NCBI GenBank assembly: GCA_030524715.1
Contig: JAUNGB010000005.1
Coordinates: 1-64,000, forward strand
Source: Eubacteriales bacterium
Lineage (GTDB): Bacteria; Bacillota; Clostridia; Lachnospirales; Lachnospiraceae
Length of the DNA stretch: 64,000 nucleotides
Direction of reading: 5' to 3'
A model generated the notes under the pieces. The model was not told where the DNA came from. It made no database searches and was given only the letters and a program-made list of their open reading frames with translations. This document shows positions 45,204 to 53,980 of this stretch, in pieces. The position numbers and the translations under genes are program-made. Position 1 is the first letter of the stretch; each line of letters starts with the position of its first letter.

Positions 45204-47408
45204 TTAAGCCGGTTCAGCAGACATTTTTTTCTGCAAATGGAACTGGAAGGCGGTGTATTCGGGTACTTCACGGTTGATGGGAAGTCCTGCGTTCATAAGC
45301 GCCGAACCGGAATAGACTTCTTCTCCGCCGTTGATGGTATACATGGCGCCTGGTTCCAGGCCCTTGGCGCGGATATATTCCTGGGGGCCGTTGCAGGTAA
45401 GGTTTGTAACGACCACACTTAAAAGAGACTCGCTCTTATCCTTGGTCACATGCTGCCATGCTGTCATATTTCCCACTTCAAAGGGATTGGTCAGGCGGTA
45501 GTAATCGCCTGTAAAAATAATATGATAATATTTCCTGAACAGATCGCTTTGTTCCTTACATAGCTTCTGTTCTTCTTCCGAAAGATGGGTTGCATCCAGC
45601 TCATAGCCGAAGGTTCCGCACATGGCCACCACTGCTTTTGTGCGGAGGGGGATAAACCTGCCGCTGTCGGAAATGTGCGCGCCCATAGTAGAAACCGGGT
45701 ATACAAAGGAAGTTCCGTAATGCAGCTTCAGACGGTCGATGGGGTGGTTGTTGTCACTTACCCAGTATTGCGGATAGTAATGGAGCATAGCCGCGTCATA
45801 ACGTCCGCCGCCTCCGCTGCAGCCTTCAAACAAGATATCCGGGTGCGTTTTGATGATATTATCCATCACGCGGTAGAGGCCGAGAATATAGCGATGGTAT
45901 ACCTCGCCCTGTTTTTCTGCCGGAAGTTCATTGGACCAGATATCCGTGAGGGAACGGTTGATATCCCATTTTACGTAGAAAATATTGGCGTCATCCAGAA
46001 TGCCGTTGACTTTTTCAATCAGGTAATCCTGTACGTCCCTGCGGCTCATATCAAGAGCCAGTTGGTTCCGGCTGCGCACTGCGTGGCGCCCCGGAATCTG
46101 CATAACCCATTCCGGGTGGGTCCGGTAAAGATCACTGTCCTCTGAAACCATTTCCGGTTCAAACCAGATGCCGAATTTCATCCCCAGATCGTTGATCTGT
46201 TCTACTAATTTATGCAGGCCGCATTTGATCTTATCCTCATTTACATACCAGTCTCCAAGACCGCTGTTGTCGTCATCACGCTTGCCGAACCAGCCGTCGT
46301 CCATGACTAGGAGGTCTACGCCCATTTTTTTGGCCGCTTTGGCGATCTCCACCAGCTTGACGTCATCAAAATCCATGAATGCAGCTTCCCAGCTATTGAT
46401 CAGGACAGGACGCTCCACATCTTTGACAAATTTGCTCTTACAGAGATTGGAACGGTAGAAGTCATGATACAAATGAGAAAGTCCTGTAAAACCGTTCTCA
46501 GAAAAAGCCATAACAACCTCCGGCCCTTCAAAGACCTCCATAGGCTTGATCTCATAGACAAACTGTTTGGGATTGATTCCCATTACCAGACGGAGCTGGT
46601 CATACTGGTCAAGCTCTGCTTCCGCAAGGAAATTACCGCTGTACATCAGGGAAAAGCCGTAGCATTTTCCATAATCCTCTGTGGCGTTCTTGTCACAAAG
46701 AATGACGAAAGGATTCTGCTGATGACTGGAAGAGCCGCGGACGCTTCCGATGGTGTGAATATGGTGAGTCATATGCTGACGCTCTACCTGGCGCTCCTGG
46801 CCGTAGCGCCCCGGAAGGCTGACCAGATCAAAATCCCTGCCGTTAAGGAAATCAAGGCAGACAGACATGATCTTCCTCAGATGAACAGGAGCGCTTCCGC
46901 AATTGCTCACCTTTACGGCGCGGGTGATGATATCGGCTTCTTCAAACACGCTGTAAAGAAGCACGACCCGGACATTGCTTACCGCATCGGATAAAGTAAC
47001 CTCCAGTGAATCCACGGTATCTCCCTCATTGGCAAAAACACAGGGAAGAGTATCCAACTGGTATTTGCCTTTGGAGATTTTAAAATCAACGGCCTTGCCG
47101 TGGAAAGAATAGCTGCCGTCACTGTTTACGACCTCAATGCTTGTAGTACGGAAATCTCCCTGCTGCTGTGTGCTGAATTCCTGGGGCTGCGCGTCCAGGG
47201 AAAAGGTTCTGGCATTTCTGGATTCATAGGGATTTCCGGAAAATCCACGGTCGTACTGCATAATCTGATAACTCATGTCCCCATCACAGATGCCGGGTCC
47301 GTAATAAAGATGAAAAAGATAATCCAGATTTCCGATTTTCATCTGGTAGGACGTATTTCTGGTGTGTAACGTAATTGTTTTGCTTTTTTCGTTAAAAATG
47401 ATTCCCAT
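45204..47408 (-). CDS. Alpha-galactosidase, GH36
   Basis: The 734-residue enzyme hydrolyses alpha-1,6-galactosides such as raffinose and melibiose. It has the GH36 N-terminal beta domain, MDDGWFGKRDDDNSGLGDW, the nucleophile Asp in VKWDINRSLTD near 478, EGCSGGGGRYD and the acid/base Asp in VSDNNHPIDRL near 551. No signal peptide, so it acts inside the cell and supplies galactose to GalK and GalE. It is convergent with the nitroreductase gene. Confidence 0.93.
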   Translation of the reverse strand: MGIIFNEKSKTITLHTRNTSYQMKIGNLDYLFHLYYGPGICDGDMSYQIMQYDRGFSGNPYESRNARTFSLDAQPQEFSTQQQGDFRTTSIEVVNSDGSYSFHGKAVDFKISKGKYQLDTLPCVFANEGDTVDSLEVTLSDAVSNVRVVLLYSVFEEADIITRAVKVSNCGSAPVHLRKIMSVCLDFLNGRDFDLVSLPGRYGQERQVERQHMTHHIHTIGSVRGSSSHQQNPFVILCDKNATEDYGKCYGFSLMYSGNFLAEAELDQYDQLRLVMGINPKQFVYEIKPMEVFEGPEVVMAFSENGFTGLSHLYHDFYRSNLCKSKFVKDVERPVLINSWEAAFMDFDDVKLVEIAKAAKKMGVDLLVMDDGWFGKRDDDNSGLGDWYVNEDKIKCGLHKLVEQINDLGMKFGIWFEPEMVSEDSDLYRTHPEWVMQIPGRHAVRSRNQLALDMSRRDVQDYLIEKVNGILDDANIFYVKWDINRSLTDIWSNELPAEKQGEVYHRYILGLYRVMDNIIKTHPDILFEGCSGGGGRYDAAMLHYYPQYWVSDNNHPIDRLKLHYGTSFVYPVSTMGAHISDSGRFIPLRTKAVVAMCGTFGYELDATHLSEEEQKLCKEQSDLFRKYYHIIFTGDYYRLTNPFEVGNMTAWQHVTKDKSESLLSVVVTNLTCNGPQEYIRAKGLEPGAMYTINGGEEVYSGSALMNAGLPINREVPEYTAFQFHLQKKMSAEPA

Positions 47409-47546
47409 AAGTGTCCCTCTGTCGTTTATTTTTTAGCAAATGCCTGTGGCAGCATTTGCTTTATTATAGCAAAAAACAAGAAAAATCTCATTTAGCATAA
47501 TGCGGGAAAATAAGAAGATTATTTGTGAATTTCTACAAACGGATTT

Positions 47547-48866
47547 TTATTCTGAAATCAACCAGTCAATCAGGTTAATTGATTTTATACCATCATAGGA
47601 AGAATCCATTCCTGTATTCAAGGAAAGAACTATCTTCTCATAGTTATCACTGATTTTCCGGAGTGGTGTTAATTCTCGTTTGCGAACATCTTCGCTTGTC
47701 ATCGATTCTGTGACCTGAACATAAAGTTTGTCGTCTGCCTTTGTTGCGATAAAATCCACTTCGGAATTATCAATCTTACCTATAGAGACATCATAGCCTC
47801 GACGAAGCAGTTCAAAGTAAACAACATTCTCTATTGCGTGACCGCTATCACGGTCTCTGAATCCAAGGAGATAGTTTCTAAGTCCGATATCGACAATGTA
47901 GTACTTCCCGAGGGTGCGTAAGAATTCCTTTCCTTTGATATCGAATCTTTTGATATCGTAGAAGAAATATGCCTCCAGCAGTGCGTTCACATAAGCCTGA
48001 ACAGTGTGAGCGCTTGGGGTCCCTTTTCGCCTCCCGTCTTCGAGAAGTCCTTCATTTACCAAGGTGTTGCCGATAGAAGAAACAGAAATGCTGCTTCCAA
48101 TGTTATCAGCAAGGAACATGACGATTTTTTTCAAAAGAACAGGGTCAGTGATTCTTTTTTGACCTCTGCGGTTTTCACGTTCGAGAATGTCTCTTACGAT
48201 AACGGTAGAGTAGATACCTTCAAGCAGCACCAGTGCTTTTTCCTGATCTAAGCCTACGTCAGCAATACCCGGCATTCCACCAAATCGCATATATGCATCG
48301 AAAACCTCATAGAGTTCATAATGTTCTCCCGCTTTATCAAAAGCTTGTTTGCGTGTACCGCCCAAAGCACTTTTCGTTTCTCTTATTTCAAAATCGTGGA
48401 ATGTTAAAAATTCAGAGAAAGACAAAGGCAGCATCTTTATTTCTACGCATCTTCCAGATAAATAGGTGGCATATTCGGAGGAGAGCATATAGGCATTTGA
48501 ACCCGTGACATAAATATCGCAATTGAAATCTACACGGAAAGAGTTAACAGCATCCTCCCAGTCAGGAACACGCTGAACCTCATCGAAGAAGAGGTACATT
48601 CTTTTATTTCGTACGATATGCTGCCTGACATATTCGTAGAAAGAGTCACTATTCATATTCTTATAAGCGTATGATTCAAAATTCATTTCAAGAATCTGGT
48701 CGTCAGTAACCCCATTTTCCTTCAGGTGGAGGATCATTAGCTTCAACAGGCTGGATTTGCCGCATCTACGGATTCCGGTAACAACCTTCACCGGTTCGGT
48801 GTCCTGAAATGCTATAATCTTATTCAAGTATAAATCTCTTTTTTTAAGTTTATGAGTATCAATCAT
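47547..48866 (-). CDS. AAA_14/DUF4143 ATP-binding protein
   Basis: The 439-residue protein has Walker A GIRRCGKSSLL, Walker B MYLFFDEVQRVPDWEDAV, sensor VTGSNAYMLSSE, and a C-terminal DUF4143 region (PVLLKKIVMFLADNIGSSIS, ENVVYFELLRRGYDV) with a nuclease-like VDFIATK segment. The family is common and variable in anaerobes; its role is unknown. ATG 48866 has AAGGAGGTAGG upstream; the frame extends to 48899. A fragment of a similar gene lies at 10541-10750. Confidence 0.88.
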   Translation of the reverse strand: MIDTHKLKKRDLYLNKIIAFQDTEPVKVVTGIRRCGKSSLLKLMILHLKENGVTDDQILEMNFESYAYKNMNSDSFYEYVRQHIVRNKRMYLFFDEVQRVPDWEDAVNSFRVDFNCDIYVTGSNAYMLSSEYATYLSGRCVEIKMLPLSFSEFLTFHDFEIRETKSALGGTRKQAFDKAGEHYELYEVFDAYMRFGGMPGIADVGLDQEKALVLLEGIYSTVIVRDILERENRRGQKRITDPVLLKKIVMFLADNIGSSISVSSIGNTLVNEGLLEDGRRKGTPSAHTVQAYVNALLEAYFFYDIKRFDIKGKEFLRTLGKYYIVDIGLRNYLLGFRDRDSGHAIENVVYFELLRRGYDVSIGKIDNSEVDFIATKADDKLYVQVTESMTSEDVRKRELTPLRKISDNYEKIVLSLNTGMDSSYDGIKSINLIDWLISE

Positions 48867-49129
48867 TTGACCTACCTCCTTGTGATAAGAGTTTAGCATA
48901 AACTTATGAAAAAATCAAGTTTGTGCACTGAAATGCAAAAACTATAAAATATCGACAATTTCTGCACTCCAAAGGAAGAGGAATTCTCTGTCGCCTATTT
49001 TTGAGCAAAAAAGTAGGCAGATTTCTATAAACAGAAAGAAAGTGGGCGCGCGGAAAATTCTGTACAAAGGAAATATTCAATGATACAATTTCATTATACA
49101 AAACGGTTTGAACAAGGGAGGAAGAGAAG

Positions 49130-49420
49130 ATGTACATGACAATTTCGGAGATGCTTGACGAATTACAGGGTAAAGCCGTTCGGAATCCAGAAATCCGGGC
49201 AAGGCTTCTTGCGACCCGCACGGAACAGAACCCTGTTTCTGCGTTTTGCCGGGAGTGCAGGGCTTTGGGCTATGAAATTTATGATATGGATCTGATTAAT
49301 GCCGGCGAGGAATTTTACGCCCAAATGAAGCGCAGTACAAACGGCGGAGGAGAAAATTCTCCCATGCTGGAGGGGCAGGATGATTTTTATGAAATGTTTT
49401 TTGCCGCGCTGGAAATCTAA
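49130..49420 (+). CDS. Unrecognised small protein with a Gly-rich C-terminal motif
   Basis: The 96-residue product has an amphipathic N-terminal half (ISEMLDELQGKAVRNPEIRA) and then SAFCRECRALGYEIYDMDLI, AGEEFYAQMKRSTNGGGENS and a terminal DDFYEMFFAALEI. Similar small proteins with a TNGG turn are frequent in Lachnospiraceae. The leader-like helix before a double-Gly site recalls Nif11-type RiPP leaders, but no modification enzyme is nearby. GGGAGG is 8 bases before the ATG. The stop lies within the end of a palindromic repeat. Confidence 0.6.
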   Translation: MYMTISEMLDELQGKAVRNPEIRARLLATRTEQNPVSAFCRECRALGYEIYDMDLINAGEEFYAQMKRSTNGGGENSPMLEGQDDFYEMFFAALEI

Positions 49421-49505
49421 AGTGCGTCTGAAAATTGCTTTCTGAAAGATGTATTCCGCAAAGTGAGAGATGCAGATAGCGGGAATGAATTTTCAAACAC
49501 ACTTT
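49419..49505. repeat. 87-base palindromic element with 18-base terminal inverted repeats
   Basis: AAAGTGCGTCTGAAAATT (49419-49436) is the inverted match, with two differences, of AATTTTCAAACACACTTT (49488-49505). Related pieces are at 4509-4556, 22787-22805 and 41704-41723. This is the form of a small non-autonomous repeat (MITE or REP-like). Confidence 0.7.
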
Positions 49506-49563
49506 AAAGCAATGAAAGACATATGCAGGACATTTTACGATAGAAAGAGATGGGGAAAACAGA

Positions 49564-50448
49564 ATGGATTTGGGAACGATTACTTTGGATAAGGGAAACC
49601 GGGCGGCGATTGTGTGCTGCTCCAACGGCCAGCCGCAGGTACAGAAGGAAAGACTCCACAGACTGAAAAATACGCTGCTTCATTTGGGGCTGATTCCGGT
49701 TTTCAGCGAGTACATCTATGAAAGAGATTCTGTTTTCAGTGGTACTGCAAAAGAGCGTGCGGAAAGTCTTATGAGCTTCTATCAGGATGTCGGGATCAAA
49801 GCGATCTTTGATATTTCCGGCGGAGATATCGCCAATGAAATATTGCCGTATCTGGACTATGAACAGATTGGGAAAAGCGAAAAAATTTTCTGGGGCTACA
49901 GTGATCTTACGACAGTCATCAACGCGATCTATGCAAAAACAGGAAAAGCGTCCGTCCTGTACCAGATAAAAAATCTCACAGGAAAAGATGCCGGGATGCA
50001 GATTTCCAATTTTACCGGCTCCGTATTTGAAGGAAAAGAGGACTTATTTTCTTTCAATTATGAATTTGTACAAAAATCACATATGCATGGAACTGTAGTC
50101 GGAGGAAATATAAGGTGTCTGCTTAAATTGGCAGGTACTCCGTTCTGGCCTGATATGAAAGGGAAGATTCTGCTGCTTGAAAGCCGCGGCGGAACTGTTG
50201 CGCAGATGGTAACTTATTTAAATCAGCTAAAGCAGATCGGAGTATTCGGGGAAATAAGAGGGATTCTTTTAGGCACATTTACCAGAATGGAAGAAGAGCA
50301 TTGCTTCCCCGATATCGTAGAACTGGTAAAGAAATATGCGGGAGAACAGCTTCCCATTGCGAAAACAGAGGAAATCGGTCATGGAAGCAATTCAAAAGGA
50401 ATCCTCATAGGGCAGGAGATCAGCATGAAAGTCAAATTTGGTTCATAA
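49564..50448 (+). CDS. S66-family peptidase (LD-carboxypeptidase/MccF type)
   Basis: The 294-residue protein has the S66 fold segments: CSNGQPQVQKERLHRLKNTL, IFDISGGDIANEILPYLDYE, the nucleophile Ser in WGYSDLTT near 115, LLLESRGGTVAQM with the Glu, and IGHGSNSKGILIG with the His. Members cleave LD-peptide bonds in cell-wall peptides or inactivate microcin C-type antibiotics. The sequence is closer to stand-alone cytoplasmic proteins (no signal peptide). The accessory island begins just after it. Confidence 0.85.
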   Translation: MDLGTITLDKGNRAAIVCCSNGQPQVQKERLHRLKNTLLHLGLIPVFSEYIYERDSVFSGTAKERAESLMSFYQDVGIKAIFDISGGDIANEILPYLDYEQIGKSEKIFWGYSDLTTVINAIYAKTGKASVLYQIKNLTGKDAGMQISNFTGSVFEGKEDLFSFNYEFVQKSHMHGTVVGGNIRCLLKLAGTPFWPDMKGKILLLESRGGTVAQMVTYLNQLKQIGVFGEIRGILLGTFTRMEEEHCFPDIVELVKKYAGEQLPIAKTEEIGHGSNSKGILIGQEISMKVKFGS

Positions 50449-50483
50449 TGGGAACAGGCAATATTAAGGCAGGTGCGAAGCAT

Positions 50484-51113
50484 ATGGCAAAAAAAGAATT
50501 GATCGAGGAAGTTGGAAGGTACATAGACAAATACTATGAGCCAGGAACGGATGATATTAAGATGGATAAGGAAATGAAGTCTATCTTTGATAAAATAACA
50601 AGCATCCGGAAAAAGAGAAAAGAACAGAAGATACAGGAAGCGCCTGCAGACTATGAGACGGATATGTCTGTCCCTAAACAATTTGATGCGGGCAGCATGC
50701 AGAAAACGAAGATTACCAAAGAAATGTCGCAGACAATGGCGCCGAACCGGAGCATAGATGATCTGATGAACCAGATGGAAGAGATATTTTCCCAACGTCT
50801 TCTTCGTATGATCGATGAGAGAGGATTGACAGATTCTGAGGTTTATACAAAAGCATATGTTGACCGGAGACATTTTTCAAAGATCCGGAAAGATATTAAC
50901 TATGCACCGAATAAGAAAACAGTGCTGGCTTTTACAATAGCATTGGAGTTATCCCTGGATGAAGCAAAGGATTTGCTCCGCAGCGCCGGGTTTGCGCTAT
51001 CCAGAAGCTCCAAAACAGATATTATAGTGGCGTATTTTCTGCAGAATAAAATTTACGATATGTTTGAAATAAACGACGTGCTGTATGCCTATGGACAGCC
51101 GGTATTTGGTTAA
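50484..51113 (+). CDS. HTH protein copy A of the island
   Basis: The 209-residue protein has a basic, charged N-terminal half and a C-terminal Cro/XRE-like domain of about 105 residues (RLLRMIDERGLTDSEVYTKA, RRHFSKIRKDINYAPNKKTV, LSLDEAKDLLRSAGFALS, ending YGQPVFG). This C-terminal domain is known to me from macrodomain and VWA neighbourhoods in Firmicutes. ATG 50484 is intact here. A near-identical copy is at 57839-58477. The promoter copy P1 follows directly. Confidence 0.7.
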   Translation: MAKKELIEEVGRYIDKYYEPGTDDIKMDKEMKSIFDKITSIRKKRKEQKIQEAPADYETDMSVPKQFDAGSMQKTKITKEMSQTMAPNRSIDDLMNQMEEIFSQRLLRMIDERGLTDSEVYTKAYVDRRHFSKIRKDINYAPNKKTVLAFTIALELSLDEAKDLLRSAGFALSRSSKTDIIVAYFLQNKIYDMFEINDVLYAYGQPVFG

Positions 51114-51141
51114 GTAAAAAGGACAGGCGAAATAAAACGAT

Positions 51142-51204
51142 GGAAAATCACTCGAACACCATTTTTTAATTACCCAAAGATACGATTCTATGCTACAATG
51201 ATAT
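51142..51204 (+). promoter_or_regulatory. Recurrent island promoter, copy P1
   Basis: GAAAATCACTCGAACACCAT, then an A/T run, then GATACGATTCTATGCTACAA and TGATAT. TACAAT (51194-51199) preceded by TG gives an extended -10. The same block recurs at 58507-58567 (P2) and 63047-63106 (P3). Confidence 0.7.
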
Positions 51205-51251
51205 ACGAAATATGAGAAGATAAAAAGTACGTGAATAATGAGGTATCAGAT

Positions 51252-51302
51252 GTGGCAGTATCTTATAAAAAGCTTTTCAAAATGCTGATAGACAGGATAT
51301 GA
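51252..51302 (+). pseudogene. First 16 codons of an XRE-type regulator
   Basis: GTG-started frame VAVSYKKLFKMLIDRI then stop. The text matches the N-terminus of small Cro/XRE regulators (xVSYKKLFKxLIDxxMKK). The helix-turn-helix itself is missing. Confidence 0.6.
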
Positions 51303-51434
51303 ATTAAAAAATAGTCGTTAATGATTTTAATAGATAGTAAAAGATGGTTCCTAATGGTCTCAATGGTCCCAAAGATGGTCTCTAATGGGCTCAACAGATG
51401 ATCTCTGGAACCATTAATTCGGGAGGAAATATAC

Positions 51435-51649
51435 ATGAACAAGAATGCGATAAAGAAATTTGCCATAGAAGCAAGAAACTGATTGATTCTGTTACTGACA
51501 AAGCTGGCATGCTTGGCATTATTGAAAAATCATGCAGTGAGCCAATTACAAAAGGTGCAGATTTTGAAGTTTATCAGACTGTGGCAGGAACAGAAGTGAC
51601 TTTGAATAAAAGACAGCCAGTAATGATAAAGAATTTAAAAGAAAATTGA
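51435..51649 (+). pseudogene. pglX 5' stub 1 (BREX methyltransferase N-terminus), frameshifted
   Basis: The ATG frame reads MNKNAIKKFAIEARN and stops. Continuing in the next frame gives LIDSVTDKAGMLGI, CSEPITKGADFEVYQTVAGT and EVTLNKRQ. Together this is the start of a BREX PglX adenine methyltransferase, with about 4 bases lost at the junction. All catalytic parts are missing. Confidence 0.75.
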
Positions 51650-51703
51650 AAGCACAATTAGAGAGATATATGATAATTATTTTAAGTTAGGAGGCAGATG
51701 ATA

Positions 51704-52974
51704 TGATAAAATGTTTTACTTTTGAAAACTTCAAAAGTTTTGAAAAAGCGGAATTGGATATAGAAGCCTTGACAACATTAATTGGAACAAATTCATCCGG
51801 TAAGAGTAATGCGATAGAGGGAATCGCCATACTTGCAAAAGCAGCAACGGGAATTGAGTTGAGTACGATCCTTGATGGAACAAAAAGTACAGGCGCTGTT
51901 GTACGTGGCGGAAGTCGAGGATGTGCAAGGTTTAAAACAAATGCATTTAAATTGGGATGCTTAATTGATCTCGATGAGACAAATGATTTATTATACGAAA
52001 TGAAAATTGGAGCAGGAGACCGCGTTGGAATTGAAGAAGAAGCTTTGTATCTTGTAAAATGTGATACATTGGGACCTAAAAGTAATAAAGTATTTAAAAC
52101 CCAAAAAGCAGAATCAGGTCGTGCTGAAATTAAAGTACAATATAAAAATGGAATCAGAGGGAATAATCCAGATACAATTTGTGTGCGTTCTTCTGCAATT
52201 TTACCACAAATGGTACTCAAGATGAGAAGGGATACGGAAGAAGAACGAATGATAGTTGCATGGATGGAACGAGTGGTAATCCATTTGAAAAATATTAGAA
52301 TGTTAGATCCGGTACCATCAGCAATCCGCGATTATGTGAGAATGTCAGATATAGAGTTACGACAAAACTGTGATAATCTTTCGGCAGTTCTGAATGAAAT
52401 GTGTAAAGATGAGTCAAAAAAAGAGCAGTTGCTAAAGGTAGTAAAGGAATTGCCTGAAAATGATGTTGAAGATATTGAATTCGTTGAAACAAAGATTGGC
52501 GATGTGATTTTTGCATTGCGTGAAAGGAATCTTAATTCAACAGAACTGATTGATGCCCGCCAATTATCGGATGGTACGCTACGTTGTATCGCAGTATTAA
52601 CTGCCGTATTAATCGGGGAACCTGGCAGTATGGTCATGATTGAAGAATTAGATAATGGTATTCATCCGGCAAGAGTATACAAGTTAGTCGAACAATTGAT
52701 TACCATTGGTACAGAGAGAAAGATTGACATTATTATAACTACACATAATGCCACTTTATTGAATGCATATAAGAAAAATGAATTAATTGGGGTTTCTGTG
52801 GTATATAGAGACAAAGAAAGAGGTACGAGTAAGATTCAATCTTTTATAGATATTGAAAATTTTCCTGCAATGCTGGCAGCAGGTGGTTTAGGAGATGCAA
52901 TGATTGATGAAAGCCTGCTATCAGCCTTAAAACAGTCTAAGTATACAAAAGATTATTCATGGCTGGGGGTGTAA
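51704..52974 (+). CDS. ABC-type ATPase of the OLD/AAA_21 class, PIN partner
   Basis: The 423-residue protein has Walker A GTNSSGKSN near 29-36, a signature-like QLSDGTLRCIAVL, Walker B MVMIEELDNGIHP and the H-loop IITTHNATLLNAY. No TOPRIM or other nuclease domain is visible, so it probably works through its partner: a PIN-like protein starts 3 bases after its stop. The gene lies in the AT-rich island after pglX stub 1. ABC ATPase plus separate nuclease is a common form of phage defence (Septu, PARIS, OLD relatives), but I do not know this pairing as a named system. Confidence 0.8.
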
Positions 52975-52977
52975 CGA

Positions 52978-53469
52978 ATGAATGTAAGATTTATAGATAC
53001 CTCTGTTATGTTAAATTTATTGGAAGTCCCGGGGCGATGTGGTAATGCTGAGACTGTTAGGGAACAGTGGAAGGAAGTATTACAGTCAAAAGATGTATTG
53101 ATTCTTCCGGTGGCTACGATTATAGAAACTGGCAATCATATTGCACATATATCGGATGGTAATGTTAGAAGAACGATTGCAGGAAAGTTTGGAGAGTATC
53201 TTCGAAAAACGGCGGAAGGAGAAGCACCGTGGCAATTATATGGCGTTGAACTGGATAAGGAAGGATTATTGTATCTTGCAGATCATATTGAAGAAAATGC
53301 CATACAGGAGATCGGAGTTGGAGATATGTCTATTGTTTATGCGTATGAACAATACAAACAAAAGACACCGGCGATAGGGACGATTATGATATGGAGTACA
53401 GATACACATTTACAGGGATACAAGGAAGAAAATGTATTTATGTCAGCTAAAAGAAGACAGAGAAAATAG
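52978..53469 (+). CDS. PIN-like nuclease, partner of the ABC ATPase
   Basis: The 163-residue protein has the spaced acidic residues of PIN domains: FIDTSVMLNLL at the N-terminus, IIETGNHIAHI, GVGDMSIVYAYE, and WSTDTHLQGY. PIN proteins cleave RNA. The start is 3 bases after the ATPase stop, indicating co-translation. Its last 10 codons (FMSAKRRQRK region) are repeated as a loose scrap at 63355-63394, which marks a deletion in a duplicated copy. Confidence 0.75.
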   Translation: MNVRFIDTSVMLNLLEVPGRCGNAETVREQWKEVLQSKDVLILPVATIIETGNHIAHISDGNVRRTIAGKFGEYLRKTAEGEAPWQLYGVELDKEGLLYLADHIEENAIQEIGVGDMSIVYAYEQYKQKTPAIGTIMIWSTDTHLQGYKEENVFMSAKRRQRK

Positions 53470-53475
53470 ATTACA

Positions 53476-53700
53476 ATGAATCCGAGCGGTCTCGGAAATT
53501 CAATAGAAAACAGACAGAAAATGGGTATGGCTTTTAAATATGACGAGCGAATGAGACTACAAGAGATTCTGCGGCAAATCTTCGGTGAAACAGATTATGC
53601 CAGCAAAATGCCGAAAATTCAGAATATGATGGGAACAGCCAAGATCCCAAAGATCATTTACCTGAATTCTCTGCACCGCTTCAGGAAAAAACAGGGGCTA
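53476..53700 (+). pseudogene. C-terminal scrap of the NYN gene with a foreign start
   Basis: From about 53537 the sequence matches 62807-62966 of the intact NYN gene (RMRLQEILRQIFGETDYASK, LNSLHRF). The preceding MNPSGLGNSIENRQKMGMAF comes from another, unrecognised gene. At 53701 it breaks into the IS605-type element. Confidence 0.75.
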
Positions 53701-53796
53701 ACTTTTCAAAATTCTTCATATAGAGTTTTAACCTTATTAAGCAAGAAGTCTCACACCTCTTAGGTGGGGGATGAATTGCGTCCCCGTGATGCTTGA

Positions 53797-53976
53797 AAAA
53801 ATAAAAGTGCCAGCAGCAGACTTCTGAAAAAAGACTTTCCTCAAATACGTCAAAAACTTTGGAAAGAATATTTCTGGAGTCAGAGTTTTTGCCTGCTTAC
53901 AACAGGCAGCGCACCAATTGAGGTTATAAAGCAATATATCGAGAGCCAGGATCAAAAAGATAGAAAAAGGAAGTGA
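53797..53976 (+). pseudogene. tnpA: tnpA (IS200 Y1 transposase) C-terminal remnant
   Basis: The frame SRLLKKDFPQIRQKLWKEYF then WSQSFCLLTTGSAPIEVIKQ and YIESQ matches the end of IS200-type TnpA. The catalytic HUH and Tyr regions are missing except near the end, so the element cannot move without help. Confidence 0.7.
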
Positions 53977-53980
53977 AGCA

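Noticed and set aside
51435..51649. Reading the pglX stub as a small antitoxin-like gene
   Set aside because: The two frames match successive parts of PglX, and the same damaged sequence recurs at 63159, so a remnant is the better explanation.
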